A stretch of 28,092 nt of DNA from Clostridiaceae bacterium (GCA_016293225.1 JAEDEQ010000016.1:1-28092), one strand, 5' to 3'. Counted from the first letter of the stretch, positions 7,868 to 16,045 are shown. Numbers and translations are program-made. Notes: generated from the letters alone by a model not told the origin.

Positions 7868-7908
7868 AAAGGCTGCCGCTGCTTCTGAAGCATTCGCGGC
7901 AGCTTTAT
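7868..7908 (+). terminator. Intrinsic terminator of the first GH3 gene
   Basis: GCTGCCGC (7872-7879) pairs with GCGGCAGC (7896-7903), with an inner TGCTTC/GAAGCA stem and a T-rich tail, 13 bp after the stop codon. Confidence 0.85.
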
Positions 7909-7940
7909 TCTATATTTAATGAAATTTAAAAAAACAAATC

Positions 7941-7969
7941 TTGCCCCAATGGCAAAAAAATGCTATAAT
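7941..7969 (+). promoter_or_regulatory. Predicted promoter of the amide hydrolase gene
   Basis: TTGCCC (7941-7946), a 17-bp spacer and a perfect TATAAT (7964-7969). The expected transcription start is near 7976. The promoter sits inside an upstream extension of the downstream reading frame, showing that translation starts at 8010 and not at 7941. Confidence 0.75.
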
Positions 7970-8009
7970 CATGCAGTCACAAAAAATCTTATTGTTGGGA
8001 GTAACTGTT

Positions 8010-9101
8010 ATGCTTGTTTTTTTGAGAAAGGCATTAAGTTTTCTGCTTTCTGCGCTTGTTCTCTTCTCATGCACATGCTTCGGCTCAATGAAAAAACAAC
8101 AGGAAAGCCTTTCTTCGGTCCAAAAGCTTGCCGACGGCTTGTACACCATGAATTATACCTACGATTACGACATCGACGAACTGCTCAAAAACGGAGTTTC
8201 AAATCACATTGAACTGATTCTAAAAGGTATTCGGAAAAGCTTTTTGAAAGGAAATCTTCCGGCGCTCGGCTGCACAACATTCAACGCCGTAACACCTGAA
8301 GGCAACTATATTTTTGCAAGAAACTTCGATTATATCGAATGTGACCATGCATTGGTATGGACGCACCCGAAAAACGGATACGCAAGCGTTTCCTCCGTCT
8401 CCATGCTTTTTAACGGCTATGACAAAGACTTCACCGCAGAGAATAAAATGAATCGTTCATTTATGATGCTTGCACCGTATGTTCCGTTTGACGGAATGAA
8501 CGAAAAGGGGCTTTCAATAGGTATTCTTGAGCTTGAATGTCCTGCCGTTTTCCAGTTGACCGAAAAACCGAATCTCACTTGCACAATGATGATACGCGCC
8601 GTTTTGGACAAAGCCGCAACGGTTCAGGAGGCTATTGAAATTTTCCGTGCCTACGACCTGAGGGAGCCGTTGTTCATGCCCAACTATTCCTATCACTATC
8701 ATATTGCCGACGCATCCGGAAACAGCGTTGTTGTTGAATATATCAACGGCAAAATGAACCTGATTTATCCCGAGAAAAAGGACGGAAACCGTGTCGATTA
8801 TATCGCAGCGGCGAACTACTGCCTCACTCCGGGCGCAGACGATCCGAACGGAATGGGTCAGGAAAGGGTTGCCAAGGTTTACTCTTATCTTTACAAAACG
8901 AGCGGCGTACTTTCAACTGTTCAGGCAATAGATGTGCTCCACCGGGTCAGCATGGACGAGGATGATCTCCACGGATTTATATGCAGCACAATCTGGAGCA
9001 TTGTTTATGACCAGACGGAGCTTACTCTGAAGCTTTGTAGCCAGAACAACTTTGAAAAAGTCTTTGAATTTTCGGTTGACAAGCCGCAGGTAGTGAAATA
9101 A
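8010..9101 (+). CDS. Secreted Ntn-hydrolase of the choloylglycine hydrolase / acid amidase superfamily
   Basis: A 363-residue predicted linear amide C-N hydrolase. The N-terminus is a signal peptide with a possible lipobox (LFSC, Cys21). About 65 residues later comes LGCTTFNA, where Cys88 would become the N-terminal nucleophile after self-cleavage, followed by FARNFDY (Arg104, Asp107), matching the Arg-x-x-Asp pattern of this superfamily. A propeptide before the Cys resembles acid ceramidase, NAAA and acyltransferase-type members rather than bile salt hydrolases, whose Cys follows the start Met. The start is the ATG at 8010, with TGGGAG 8 bp upstream and the promoter at 7941-7969. Substrates would be N-acyl amides met outside the membrane. 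It follows a GH3 amide-forming enzyme directly. Bile salt hydrolase activity is possible but less likely. Confidence 0.8.
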   Translation: MLVFLRKALSFLLSALVLFSCTCFGSMKKQQESLSSVQKLADGLYTMNYTYDYDIDELLKNGVSNHIELILKGIRKSFLKGNLPALGCTTFNAVTPEGNYIFARNFDYIECDHALVWTHPKNGYASVSSVSMLFNGYDKDFTAENKMNRSFMMLAPYVPFDGMNEKGLSIGILELECPAVFQLTEKPNLTCTMMIRAVLDKAATVQEAIEIFRAYDLREPLFMPNYSYHYHIADASGNSVVVEYINGKMNLIYPEKKDGNRVDYIAAANYCLTPGADDPNGMGQERVAKVYSYLYKTSGVLSTVQAIDVLHRVSMDEDDLHGFICSTIWSIVYDQTELTLKLCSQNNFEKVFEFSVDKPQVVK

Positions 9102-9129
9102 TATCTCAACAAATCAACAATCATCGCTG

Positions 9130-9162
9130 AAAACCGGGTGACAAAAAGGTCGCCCGGTTTTT
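9130..9162 (+). terminator. Intrinsic terminator of the amide hydrolase gene
   Basis: AAAACCGGGTGAC pairs with GTCGCCCGGTTTT (one T-G wobble) around a short A-rich loop, ending in a T run 28 bp after the stop codon. Confidence 0.85.
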
Positions 9163-9194
9163 GCCGTGCTCAAGGCACTACCCTTTCCGCTTTG

Positions 9195-9374
9195 TTAAGG
9201 AACCTCTGAATAAATCACAGCATACGCTTTGATGCACATATTACTTGTATCTTTCCAGCCATATTGCACAAAAACCGCTTGAAATCCGATAGGATTCCTC
9301 CGCAGCTTTTGCACAATCTGACGAAAAATCTGACTGCGTAATCTGCACATCAGATTTAATCAGAGCTTCCTTAA
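9195..9374. mobile_element. MITE-like element with 22-bp terminal inverted repeats
   Basis: The left end TTAAGGAACCTCTGAATAAATC (9195-9216) and the reverse complement of the right end (9353-9374) match at 20 of 22 positions. The element is about 180 bp and has no credible gene inside. TA lies at both outer edges if the element proper is 9198-9371, which would fit a TA-target transposon such as the IS630/Tc1 group; that family link is inference. The interior holds several copies of AATCTG. It ends 18 bp before the dinB-type promoter. Confidence 0.7.
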
Positions 9375-9391
9375 ATAAAATCATAAATCTC

Positions 9392-9420
9392 TTTACAACA
9401 CGGCTTCCGTGTGATACAAT
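9392..9420 (+). promoter_or_regulatory. Predicted promoter of the Y-family polymerase gene
   Basis: TTTACA (9392-9397), a 17-bp spacer and TACAAT (9415-9420). The spacer is nearly filled by the inverted repeat ACACGG-CTT-CCGTGT (9398-9412). Confidence 0.75.
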
Positions 9421-9426
9421 ATCTAC

Positions 9427-9440
9427 CGAACAAATGTTCG
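9427..9440 (+). promoter_or_regulatory. LexA (SOS) box
   Basis: CGAAC-AAAT-GTTCG is a perfect match to the Gram-positive LexA/DinR operator consensus CGAACN4GTTCG. It covers the expected transcription start, 6 bp after the -10 box, so bound LexA would block initiation. Confidence 0.9.
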
Positions 9441-9456
9441 ATAGGAGGCAGAGGCT

Positions 9457-10704
9457 ATGGCTGACCGAATCATTCTTCACTGTGATCTCAACAATTTTTT
9501 CGCTTCGGTTGAATGCATTGACCACCCGGAATGGAGGGACGTTCCCATGGCCGTTTGCGGAAGCGTTGAGGAACGGCACGGGATAGTCCTTGCAAAAAAC
9601 GAAAAGGCAAAAAAGTTCGGCGTAAAAACGGCCGAAGCCGTCTGGCAGGCGCAGATAAAATGCCCTCAGCTAATTATAGCTCCGCCGCATTACGACAAGT
9701 ATGTGTATTACTCCAAAGCGGTACGGGCAATTTACGAAAGCTATACCGACCGGGTCGAGCCGTTCGGCATGGATGAATGCTGGCTTGATATCACGGGCAG
9801 CACTCTCCTTTTCGGAAACGGCGAAAAAATTGCATATGAAATTAAAGAGCGCGTTAAAAAGGAAACAGGGCTTACCGTCTCTGTCGGCGTAAGCTTCAAC
9901 AAGGTCTTTGCAAAGCTCGGCTCAGACATGAAAAAGCCGGACGCCGTCACGGTCATTGACAGAGCACATTTTCAATCAATTGTCCGTCCGCTCCCGGTTC
10001 AGGATATGATAGGAGTGGGTAAGGCAACAAAAAGGCAGCTCGATTCAATAGGCGTTACCACCCTCGGCGAGCTTGCGGACGCCGATCCGCGCCTGCTTCG
10101 GCTCACGCTGGGCAAGGCCGGCGAACAGCTTTGGCTCTGCGCCTCGGGAAAGGATAATTCGCCGGTGCTTTCAAAAAGCGAGATGCCGCCCGCAAAAAGC
10201 TTCGGCCGCAGCGTAACTTGCGTCCGCGATCTCACAACAAACGAGGAGGTGGCGGCAGTTCTGCTCGCCCTCACGGAAAAGGTGGCGGCCTCGCTGCGCA
10301 AGAACAACGTTATGGCAACGCTCGTTCAGATTCATATCCGCGACGAGAACTTCCTTGTTCGCGAAAGTCAGGCTCCCCTCCCTCAGCCGACAAGGATAGT
10401 TGAAATGCTTTTTTCGCTCGGTATGGAGCTTTTTTCAAAGACCTGGAAATGGGAGTGCAACGTCCGCTCAGTAGGTATACGCGCGAGCGGACTGGTTGCG
10501 GAGCAGTGCTTTTTGCAGTACAGCCTTTTTTACAGCAGCAGCCGCTATGAAAAGCTTGAGAGACTTGAAGCGCAGGTTTTTAACATCTGCGAAAAATTCG
10601 GCAAGGGCGCCGTTTTTCACGCCGCCGCAATGAATGTGCCGGCACCGAAAAAGGACGCCCCCGGCTTGACCGACGTCCGCTTTATGGCGAAAATTGCGGA
10701 TTAA
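9457..10704 (+). CDS. Y-family DNA polymerase (DinB/UmuC-type)
   Basis: A 415-residue translesion polymerase that copies damaged DNA with low fidelity. The palm motif HCDLNNFFASVE carries the first metal-binding Asp (Asp10); GMDECWLD carries Asp106-Glu107; GVSFNKVFAKLGSDMKKPDA is the family signature; a helix-hairpin-helix-like IGVGKATKRQLDSIGVTTLGELA follows, and the little-finger domain starts near AKSFGRSVTC. No clear beta-clamp peptide (QLxLF type) is visible at the C-terminus. The ATG follows AGGAGG at about 8 bp. The LexA box in the promoter shows damage-inducible control. It could be named dinB, but the Cys-Trp variant in the catalytic loop leaves open a UmuC-like subgroup. Confidence 0.93.
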   Translation: MADRIILHCDLNNFFASVECIDHPEWRDVPMAVCGSVEERHGIVLAKNEKAKKFGVKTAEAVWQAQIKCPQLIIAPPHYDKYVYYSKAVRAIYESYTDRVEPFGMDECWLDITGSTLLFGNGEKIAYEIKERVKKETGLTVSVGVSFNKVFAKLGSDMKKPDAVTVIDRAHFQSIVRPLPVQDMIGVGKATKRQLDSIGVTTLGELADADPRLLRLTLGKAGEQLWLCASGKDNSPVLSKSEMPPAKSFGRSVTCVRDLTTNEEVAAVLLALTEKVAASLRKNNVMATLVQIHIRDENFLVRESQAPLPQPTRIVEMLFSLGMELFSKTWKWECNVRSVGIRASGLVAEQCFLQYSLFYSSSRYEKLERLEAQVFNICEKFGKGAVFHAAAMNVPAPKKDAPGLTDVRFMAKIAD

Positions 10705-10762
10705 AAAAATGTGGTAAAACTGTATTATTTTTCCTTTGACGTATTTTTTTATTTTTAAAATG

Positions 10763-10771
10763 TGTTAAAAT
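10763..10771 (+). promoter_or_regulatory. Possible extended -10 promoter of the phosphoesterase gene
   Basis: TG-T-TAAAAT resembles an extended -10 element 35 bp before the start codon. No good -35 box lies at the right distance, and no terminator is visible after the polymerase gene, so read-through is also possible. Confidence 0.35.
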
Positions 10772-10805
10772 CTATTAAAACATATGAAGGGAGAAATCAT
10801 TTGTT

Positions 10806-12500
10806 ATGAAAACATTGAAAAAAGCATTGGCACTCATCCTTTCGCTTGTTCTGGCGCTTTCGGTCACGGGCGTTTGCGCTTCGGCGCAGGACGGCGGACT
10901 GAAAATCTCCGTCGCAAGCGACATTCATCTTTCAAAGGTTGAAAAGATTGACGACCGTTTTAAGAACGGTGAATACGGAAACCGCGGCTCCCTGCTTTCG
11001 CTCAGCAATGAAGCTTTTGCTGTTTTTGATTCGTTCATGCAGGATTCTGCGGCAGCCGGCGCAAAGTATATTTTCCTCGCCGGCGATCTTTCCAATGCAG
11101 GAACGGCCGAACAGCATTCAATGATTTCCGCTTACCTTGAAGCGTTTGAAAACGAAACCGGTATCAAAGTTTTTGTTGTCCCCGGAAATCACGATTATTA
11201 CGGTCTTAAAACCGAGCCCGTTGAAACATTCCGCACATTATACAAAAACTTTGGCTTTTCCGATGCTTACGCAGTTGACGAAAAAACCAACAGCTATGCG
11301 GTCGATCTTGACGGCGGCTACACTCTGCTTGCCATTGACGCCATCAAGCCCGGCAATAACGACGGTGAAATCGGCGCCGAGCTTCTTTCATGGATAGAGA
11401 CGCAGGCAAAGGCCGCAACCGCAAGGGGAAGAAAGCTCATCGGCATGATGCACCATCCGGTTGTTGCGCACTTTTCAATGCAGGAAAAGATGATTAACGA
11501 CAGCCTTGTCAAGAACTGGAAAACCCTTGCGACAAAGTTTGCCGACCTCGGAATCCAGTATGTTTTCACGGGACACAAGCACAGCGCGGATATCGGCAAA
11601 ATCACAAGCGACGCCGCCAATGTCACTTTTGACATAGGCGTGCCCTCTCTGCTCAACTATCCGCTTGCATACCGCTTTGTTTCTTTCCTTGACAACAAGG
11701 TGGAGGTCAGAGAAAAGAACGTCACCTCCATCAAAAATCCGCTTCTTCTTCCTGACGGCTACAACGAGGAGGCGCTGCTCAAGGTTACAACGAACACTCA
11801 GGAATATGCAGAAGAGGTTTTTGATCTTTCGCTCAGAGATATGTTCAACCGCTTTATGAATGCCGACAGGCTCTGCAAGCTTATCGGAAAAGATGATGAA
11901 GGCCTCAAAAAGGTTTTTGAAACAGTTTGCGAAAAGGCGAAGTATCTTGTTGACCTTCCGCTTTACGGCGAGGGAGAAACGATTGAAACGATTGCAAAAA
12001 AATACAATCTCACTCTTCCGGCAAGCAGCTACAAAACCGGCTTTGAGCTTCTTTCGGCAATATTCAAGGTCTATTGCGCAGGCGATGAAAACTTCAGCTC
12101 AAACAGCGTTGAGATGCAGCTCGGTCTCAGGTGCATTGCAATTTTGCTCAACTATTCTCTTGAGGGCACCTCAAGCGACACAAAGGTGCTGTTCCTTGAG
12201 GCAATGACGGCGGCTTTCGGCGGCGACATTGCGGGAACCTCGGTTGCGCTCACTGCCATAGTGCTGAAATACGGCGACGACTTCGGCATTGAGGTTGTTT
12301 CGGCTTTCCTCAAACCGATTATGGAGGATGTTCTTGTTGACTCCGCACCCGGTGACAGAAATGTTGATCTTCCGGCCTATTACGAGATAAGAGAGGGCAA
12401 CGAGATTACAAAAACACTCACTTTCTTTGAAAAAATTACGCTCTTCTTTCTGAAGATATGGAACTATATCAAGGGCATTTTCTCTGCTGTTAAAAAATAA
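10806..12500 (+). CDS. Secreted calcineurin-like metallophosphoesterase
   Basis: A 564-residue exported protein. A signal peptide of about 27 residues ends at VCASAQ. The five metallophosphoesterase blocks are visible in order: SDIH (about 38-41), GDLSNAG (about 92), GNHDYYG (about 127), HHP (about 216) and GHKH (about 256), which build the di-metal centre. The domain ends near residue 300; the other 260 residues are helical-looking and not recognised. The last 25 residues (FFEKITLFFLKIWNYIKGIFSAVKK region) are a hydrophobic-aromatic, basic-ended tail that may bind membrane. The start ATG has AAGGGAG 12 bp upstream, longer spacing than usual. Substrate unknown: nucleotides, phosphodiesters and lipid-linked phosphates are all possible. 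It ends in its own terminator. Confidence 0.88.
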   Translation: MKTLKKALALILSLVLALSVTGVCASAQDGGLKISVASDIHLSKVEKIDDRFKNGEYGNRGSLLSLSNEAFAVFDSFMQDSAAAGAKYIFLAGDLSNAGTAEQHSMISAYLEAFENETGIKVFVVPGNHDYYGLKTEPVETFRTLYKNFGFSDAYAVDEKTNSYAVDLDGGYTLLAIDAIKPGNNDGEIGAELLSWIETQAKAATARGRKLIGMMHHPVVAHFSMQEKMINDSLVKNWKTLATKFADLGIQYVFTGHKHSADIGKITSDAANVTFDIGVPSLLNYPLAYRFVSFLDNKVEVREKNVTSIKNPLLLPDGYNEEALLKVTTNTQEYAEEVFDLSLRDMFNRFMNADRLCKLIGKDDEGLKKVFETVCEKAKYLVDLPLYGEGETIETIAKKYNLTLPASSYKTGFELLSAIFKVYCAGDENFSSNSVEMQLGLRCIAILLNYSLEGTSSDTKVLFLEAMTAAFGGDIAGTSVALTAIVLKYGDDFGIEVVSAFLKPIMEDVLVDSAPGDRNVDLPAYYEIREGNEITKTLTFFEKITLFFLKIWNYIKGIFSAVKK

Positions 12501-12541
12501 AAGCGTATTTTGCCGCTCTCAAATGTAATTTAATCTAATAA

Positions 12542-12599
12542 AAAAAGCTATAATTACTGAAAGTATTTTCATTTTGCTTTCTGTGAATTATAGCTTTTT
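12542..12599 (+). terminator. Intrinsic terminator of the phosphoesterase gene
   Basis: AAAAAGCTATAATT (12542-12555) pairs perfectly with AATTATAGCTTTTT (12586-12599), with an inner GAAAG/CTTTC stem. The rest of the interval to the next gene (12600-12824) shows no gene; GTACAATATGTAC near 12768 contains a TACAAT that might be a -10 box, without a good -35. Confidence 0.8.
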
Positions 12600-12824
12600 A
12601 TTTTTGCTTTTTGGTCTGCCCTGAATGTCAAAGTCCGTTTATCTGTTCGCAGGTGCTAAAGCAGCGCGGTGAGAGTTTGTCGAAGCAGGTCAGAAACAAT
12701 TGCAATTATTTTACAAAATCATTCTCAAATGTAAACAATTTCCTTTGTTAAGGCGGTACAATATGTACTCAGTAAATTGTCATAAGGACAAAAATCCGAC
12801 TTGCGTCCGCCGGAGGATTTATCT

Positions 12825-14294
12825 ATGGTTTTTTCAAATCTCTTCTTTCTTTATTTCTTTTTTCCGCTGAATCTTATCTGCTATTTTTTTGCAAAAGATC
12901 TTAAAACAAAAAACCTTGTCATGCTCATCTTCTCGCTGTTTTTTTATGCCTGGGGCGAACCGAAGTATGTTTTTCTGCTGGTCTTTGAGTGCTTTGCGGA
13001 TTGGCTGCTTGCCCTCGGAATAGAAAAATTCCGCGGAACAAAAAAAGCAAAGCTGCTCCTCATTTGCGCTTGCGTTGTTGACCTCGGCCTGATAGGTATT
13101 TTCAAGTACCTGACGTTTATCCTCACAAATATCAAGGCTATTACCGGCTTTCCGGAAAACATTGTTCAAACGGCGCTCCCGATAGGCATTTCATTTTATA
13201 CTTTCCAGCTTCTCTCATATGTTATTGATGTTTACAGGGGCGAAACCGAGGCGCAGAAAAGGTTCTGGCATGTCCTCTTGTACGCAAGCTTGTTCCACCA
13301 GTGCATAGCAGGCCCCATTGTCCGCTACAGCGACGTCTGCTATGAAATTGAAAACCGCAAAACAAACCTCAATGAGATCTCAAAGGGAATTTCACGCTTT
13401 GCGGCAGGACTCGGAAAAAAGGCGCTGCTTGCAAACGTCTGCGGCTCGCTTGCGGACACTGTTCTGCTTTCCGATTCTGCGCTTTCGGTTGCCGCCGACC
13501 TGCAAAAGAACCTTGCCGTTCTTGAAAGCCGCCCGGCGCTCGGATTGTGGCTCGGAATGCTCTTCTATATGCTTCAGATATACCTTGACTTTTCCGCGTA
13601 TTCCGACATGGCTATCGGAATGGGACAAATGATAGGCTTCCATTACAAGGAGAACTTCGATTACCCCTACTGCTCAAAAAGCGTCGGCGAATTCTGGCGC
13701 AGATGGCACATCTCGCTCGGCTCTTTTTTCCGCGACTATGTTTATATCCCCCTCGGCGGAAGCAGAAAGGGACTTGCAAGAACAATCCTCAACACATTCA
13801 TCGTTTGGGCTCTGACCGGTCTCTGGCACGGCGCAAGCTGGAACTTTGTTCTTTGGGGACTTTATTTCTTTGTCTTTCTCACCATGGAAAGGCTGTTCCT
13901 GCTTAAAAAGCTTGAAAAGGCTCCCTCATGGGTTTCGCACGTCTATCTGCTGCTTGTCTCCTTTTTCGGCTGGATAATTTTCCGCTTTCAGAATGTTTCG
14001 GCAGGCTTCACGGTGCTCAAAGGAATGTTCGGCCTTTGCGGCAACGGCTTTTCAAGCTTTGAAATCAACACCCTTTTGAAGAATAACCTTGTCTTTTTGC
14101 TTGTTGCCTGCCTTGCCTGCACTCCGGCGATGAAAAACCTCGGAAAGCTCATTACGCAAAAGGCGCGCCACGACGCAAACGCGGCATTGTTCAACGTTGT
14201 GCGCAAAATTGCCGTTCCGGTGCTTCTTCTGCTTTTTTCAACATTTTCATTGGTTGGAGACAGTTATAATCCGTTCCTTTATTTCCAATTCTAA
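12825..14294 (+). CDS. MBOAT family membrane O-acyltransferase (AlgI/DltB-like)
   Basis: A 489-residue polytopic membrane protein with about ten hydrophobic segments. MBOAT enzymes of this type move acyl (often acetyl) groups across the membrane for O-acylation of surface polymers. The core NFDYPYCSKSVGEFWRRWHISLG and FFRDYVYIPLGGSR are classic AlgI-like motifs, and the catalytic His lies in LTGLWHGASWNF near residue 335. The start is ATG at 12825 with GGAGG about 8 bp upstream; an in-frame TTG 24 bp earlier lies before that site and is rejected. The DHHW-protein gene follows 18 bp later, and such pairs usually work together, with the MBOAT supplying acyl groups and the partner acting outside. 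The acceptor polymer is unknown. Confidence 0.92.
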   Translation: MVFSNLFFLYFFFPLNLICYFFAKDLKTKNLVMLIFSLFFYAWGEPKYVFLLVFECFADWLLALGIEKFRGTKKAKLLLICACVVDLGLIGIFKYLTFILTNIKAITGFPENIVQTALPIGISFYTFQLLSYVIDVYRGETEAQKRFWHVLLYASLFHQCIAGPIVRYSDVCYEIENRKTNLNEISKGISRFAAGLGKKALLANVCGSLADTVLLSDSALSVAADLQKNLAVLESRPALGLWLGMLFYMLQIYLDFSAYSDMAIGMGQMIGFHYKENFDYPYCSKSVGEFWRRWHISLGSFFRDYVYIPLGGSRKGLARTILNTFIVWALTGLWHGASWNFVLWGLYFFVFLTMERLFLLKKLEKAPSWVSHVYLLLVSFFGWIIFRFQNVSAGFTVLKGMFGLCGNGFSSFEINTLLKNNLVFLLVACLACTPAMKNLGKLITQKARHDANAALFNVVRKIAVPVLLLLFSTFSLVGDSYNPFLYFQF

Positions 14295-14312
14295 AAGGAG
14301 GGGTGACAGAAC

Positions 14313-15656
14313 ATGAAAAAGCGTCAACACAGCGAAAAATATATCAAAGCAGTTAAAAATTCCGTCAGGCTTTACAAGGTCATTCTTCCGTGCGTCTTTG
14401 TCGGAATGCTGGTGCTCGGACTTTTTGTTTCCCTGCTTCTTCCGCTTCGCCCGTCCTTTTCGGAGAATGAAAAACGCGAGCTCGCCTCCTTTCCGTCTTT
14501 CAGCCTTTCCTCGCTTCTTGACGGCAGCTTCTTCCGCGGAATTGACGCATGGTTTTCCGACACCTTTCCGTTCAGGGAGGCTATGATCTCCGCAAACGAA
14601 AAGATAGAAAACCTGCGCGGCTTCGGTGACAGAATCTATGGACTCAACAACGAGGTTGTAAACAACAATATTCCGCCCACAGGCAGCAAGAACGAGCCTG
14701 CAACGGAAAGCACAACGGAAGAAAAGGAGCCCACCGTACCCGATCAGCTCGGCGAGGTCGTTCAGAAGCTTTCAAATGTTGTTGTTGTCGGAAGCGCGGG
14801 TTATGAATACTGCTCGTTCAATCAGAGCGTTGCGGATAAGTATGCCTCGGTAGTGAACAAAACGGCTCAACGGCTTTCCGGCAAGGCAAAGGTCTGTTCA
14901 ATGCTCGTTCCGACAAGCATTGATATAACAATGTCCGATTCGGTCAGAAAGGGAAAGAATATCACCACCTGCGACCAAAAGGCCGCAATGGAGTATATCT
15001 ACGGCAAAATGTCGTCTTCTGTCACGCCGATAAATATTTATAAGGCAATGCGTATGCACCGCGATGAATATATTTACTTCCGCACCGACCACCACTGGAC
15101 GGCACTCGGCGCCTACTACGCATATGAAGAATTTGCGAGGGTCAAAAACTTCAGTGCAATAACGCTTGACAAGTTTGAAAAAAAGAGCTTCGGTGAATTT
15201 CTCGGCTCGTTCTATACCAATACGAACTCAAGCGCAATGAAAAAGAACCCGGACACCCTTGAGGCGTATATGCCGCCGTACAAAACAAAGCTTCAGTTCA
15301 CCCAGCCGGACGGAAAGGTCATTGACTGGTACCTTGTCAACGACACCTCCTCCTACCCCGTATCGCAGAAATACAGCGCGTTCACCGCAGCCGACAATCC
15401 GTATACTGTGATTGAAAATCTGGAGCGCCAAAAGGGAAAAACCTGCGTAATTATCAAGGAAAGCTTTGCAAACGCCGTTATCCCTTATATCGTATACAAC
15501 TATAAAAAGGTCTATGTTATTGACTACCGCTACTACAAGCAAGGCTTCATCAGTCTTGCCGAAAAGGTCAAAGCTAATGATGTTATCTTTATAAATAATA
15601 TGTCCGCCGTAAGAAGCGACAGCCTTATAGACAGAATGAGCGCAATAGCGGTTTAA
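14313..15656 (+). CDS. DHHW family membrane-anchored SGNH-like protein (AlgX/AlgJ-like)
   Basis: A 447-residue protein with a basic N-terminus and one transmembrane helix (about 23-47), the rest extracellular. YFRTDHHWTALGAYYAYEEF near residues 255-274 has the DHHW motif of a family related to AlgJ/AlgX, which deliver acyl groups to exopolysaccharide. A low-complexity Glu/Thr/Pro linker lies at about 118-145. GGAGGGG precedes the ATG at 9 bp, and the gene is 18 bp behind the MBOAT gene. I infer that the pair O-acylates a wall or exopolysaccharide polymer. The nucleophilic Ser expected of this fold is not pinned down; IKESFANA near residue 385 is a candidate region. Confidence 0.85.
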   Translation: MKKRQHSEKYIKAVKNSVRLYKVILPCVFVGMLVLGLFVSLLLPLRPSFSENEKRELASFPSFSLSSLLDGSFFRGIDAWFSDTFPFREAMISANEKIENLRGFGDRIYGLNNEVVNNNIPPTGSKNEPATESTTEEKEPTVPDQLGEVVQKLSNVVVVGSAGYEYCSFNQSVADKYASVVNKTAQRLSGKAKVCSMLVPTSIDITMSDSVRKGKNITTCDQKAAMEYIYGKMSSSVTPINIYKAMRMHRDEYIYFRTDHHWTALGAYYAYEEFARVKNFSAITLDKFEKKSFGEFLGSFYTNTNSSAMKKNPDTLEAYMPPYKTKLQFTQPDGKVIDWYLVNDTSSYPVSQKYSAFTAADNPYTVIENLERQKGKTCVIIKESFANAVIPYIVYNYKKVYVIDYRYYKQGFISLAEKVKANDVIFINNMSAVRSDSLIDRMSAIAV

Positions 15657-15668
15657 GGAGGATTCAAA

Positions 15669-15971
15669 ATGATAAAGCACGTTGTAATGTGGAAATTCAA
15701 GCCCTTTGCCGAGGGCAGGACAAAAGAGGAAAACCTTCTGCTTGTAAAAAGTATGCTTGAGGCGCTTCCGGAAAAGATTGATTTCCTTCGCTCAATGCAG
15801 GTCAACCTGAACGTCAACCCTAAAGAGTCTATGTTTGACGCGGTGCTTCTCAGTGAGTTTGACTCGCTCGAGGACGTTCTCAGATACCGCGAGCACCCGG
15901 AGCACAAAAAAATATCGTCCTATGTTGCCCTCGTCAGAGAAGCAAGGGCAAGCGTGGACTATGAAGAATAG
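15669..15971 (+). CDS. Dabb (stress-responsive alpha/beta-barrel) domain protein
   Basis: A 100-residue cytoplasmic protein beginning MIKHVVMWKFKP, the usual opening of single-domain Dabb proteins, which form ferredoxin-like dimers. The central LSEFDSLEDVLRYREHPEHKK with its late His fits the family. AGGAGG overlaps the stop of the DHHW gene, and the ATG follows 12 bp after that stop, so it is translated from the same transcript. Dabb domains occur in stress proteins and small cyclases or hydrolases; there is no evidence for a catalytic role here. Its link to the acylation genes is by position only. Confidence 0.85.
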   Translation: MIKHVVMWKFKPFAEGRTKEENLLLVKSMLEALPEKIDFLRSMQVNLNVNPKESMFDAVLLSEFDSLEDVLRYREHPEHKKISSYVALVREARASVDYEE

Positions 15972-16045
15972 CAGTATATCCAAAAGGAAATGACTCAGTC
16001 AAATATGATCAGATAGCTACGCAGGAAGACTTTGATGAATTTTAA
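15968..16045 (+). pseudogene. Possible 3' remnant of a lost gene
   Basis: One frame reads without a start codon through KYDQIATQEDFDEF to a stop at 16043-16045. It reads like an acidic protein C-terminus and has the AT-rich codon style of the toxin-antitoxin pair downstream. It overlaps the end of the Dabb gene in another frame. No family recognised; this could be chance. Confidence 0.2.

Noticed and set aside
9241..9579. A 112-codon minus-strand frame upstream of the polymerase gene
   Set aside because: It runs from inside the polymerase gene through the promoter and LexA box into the MITE-like element, so it is chance coding in those features.
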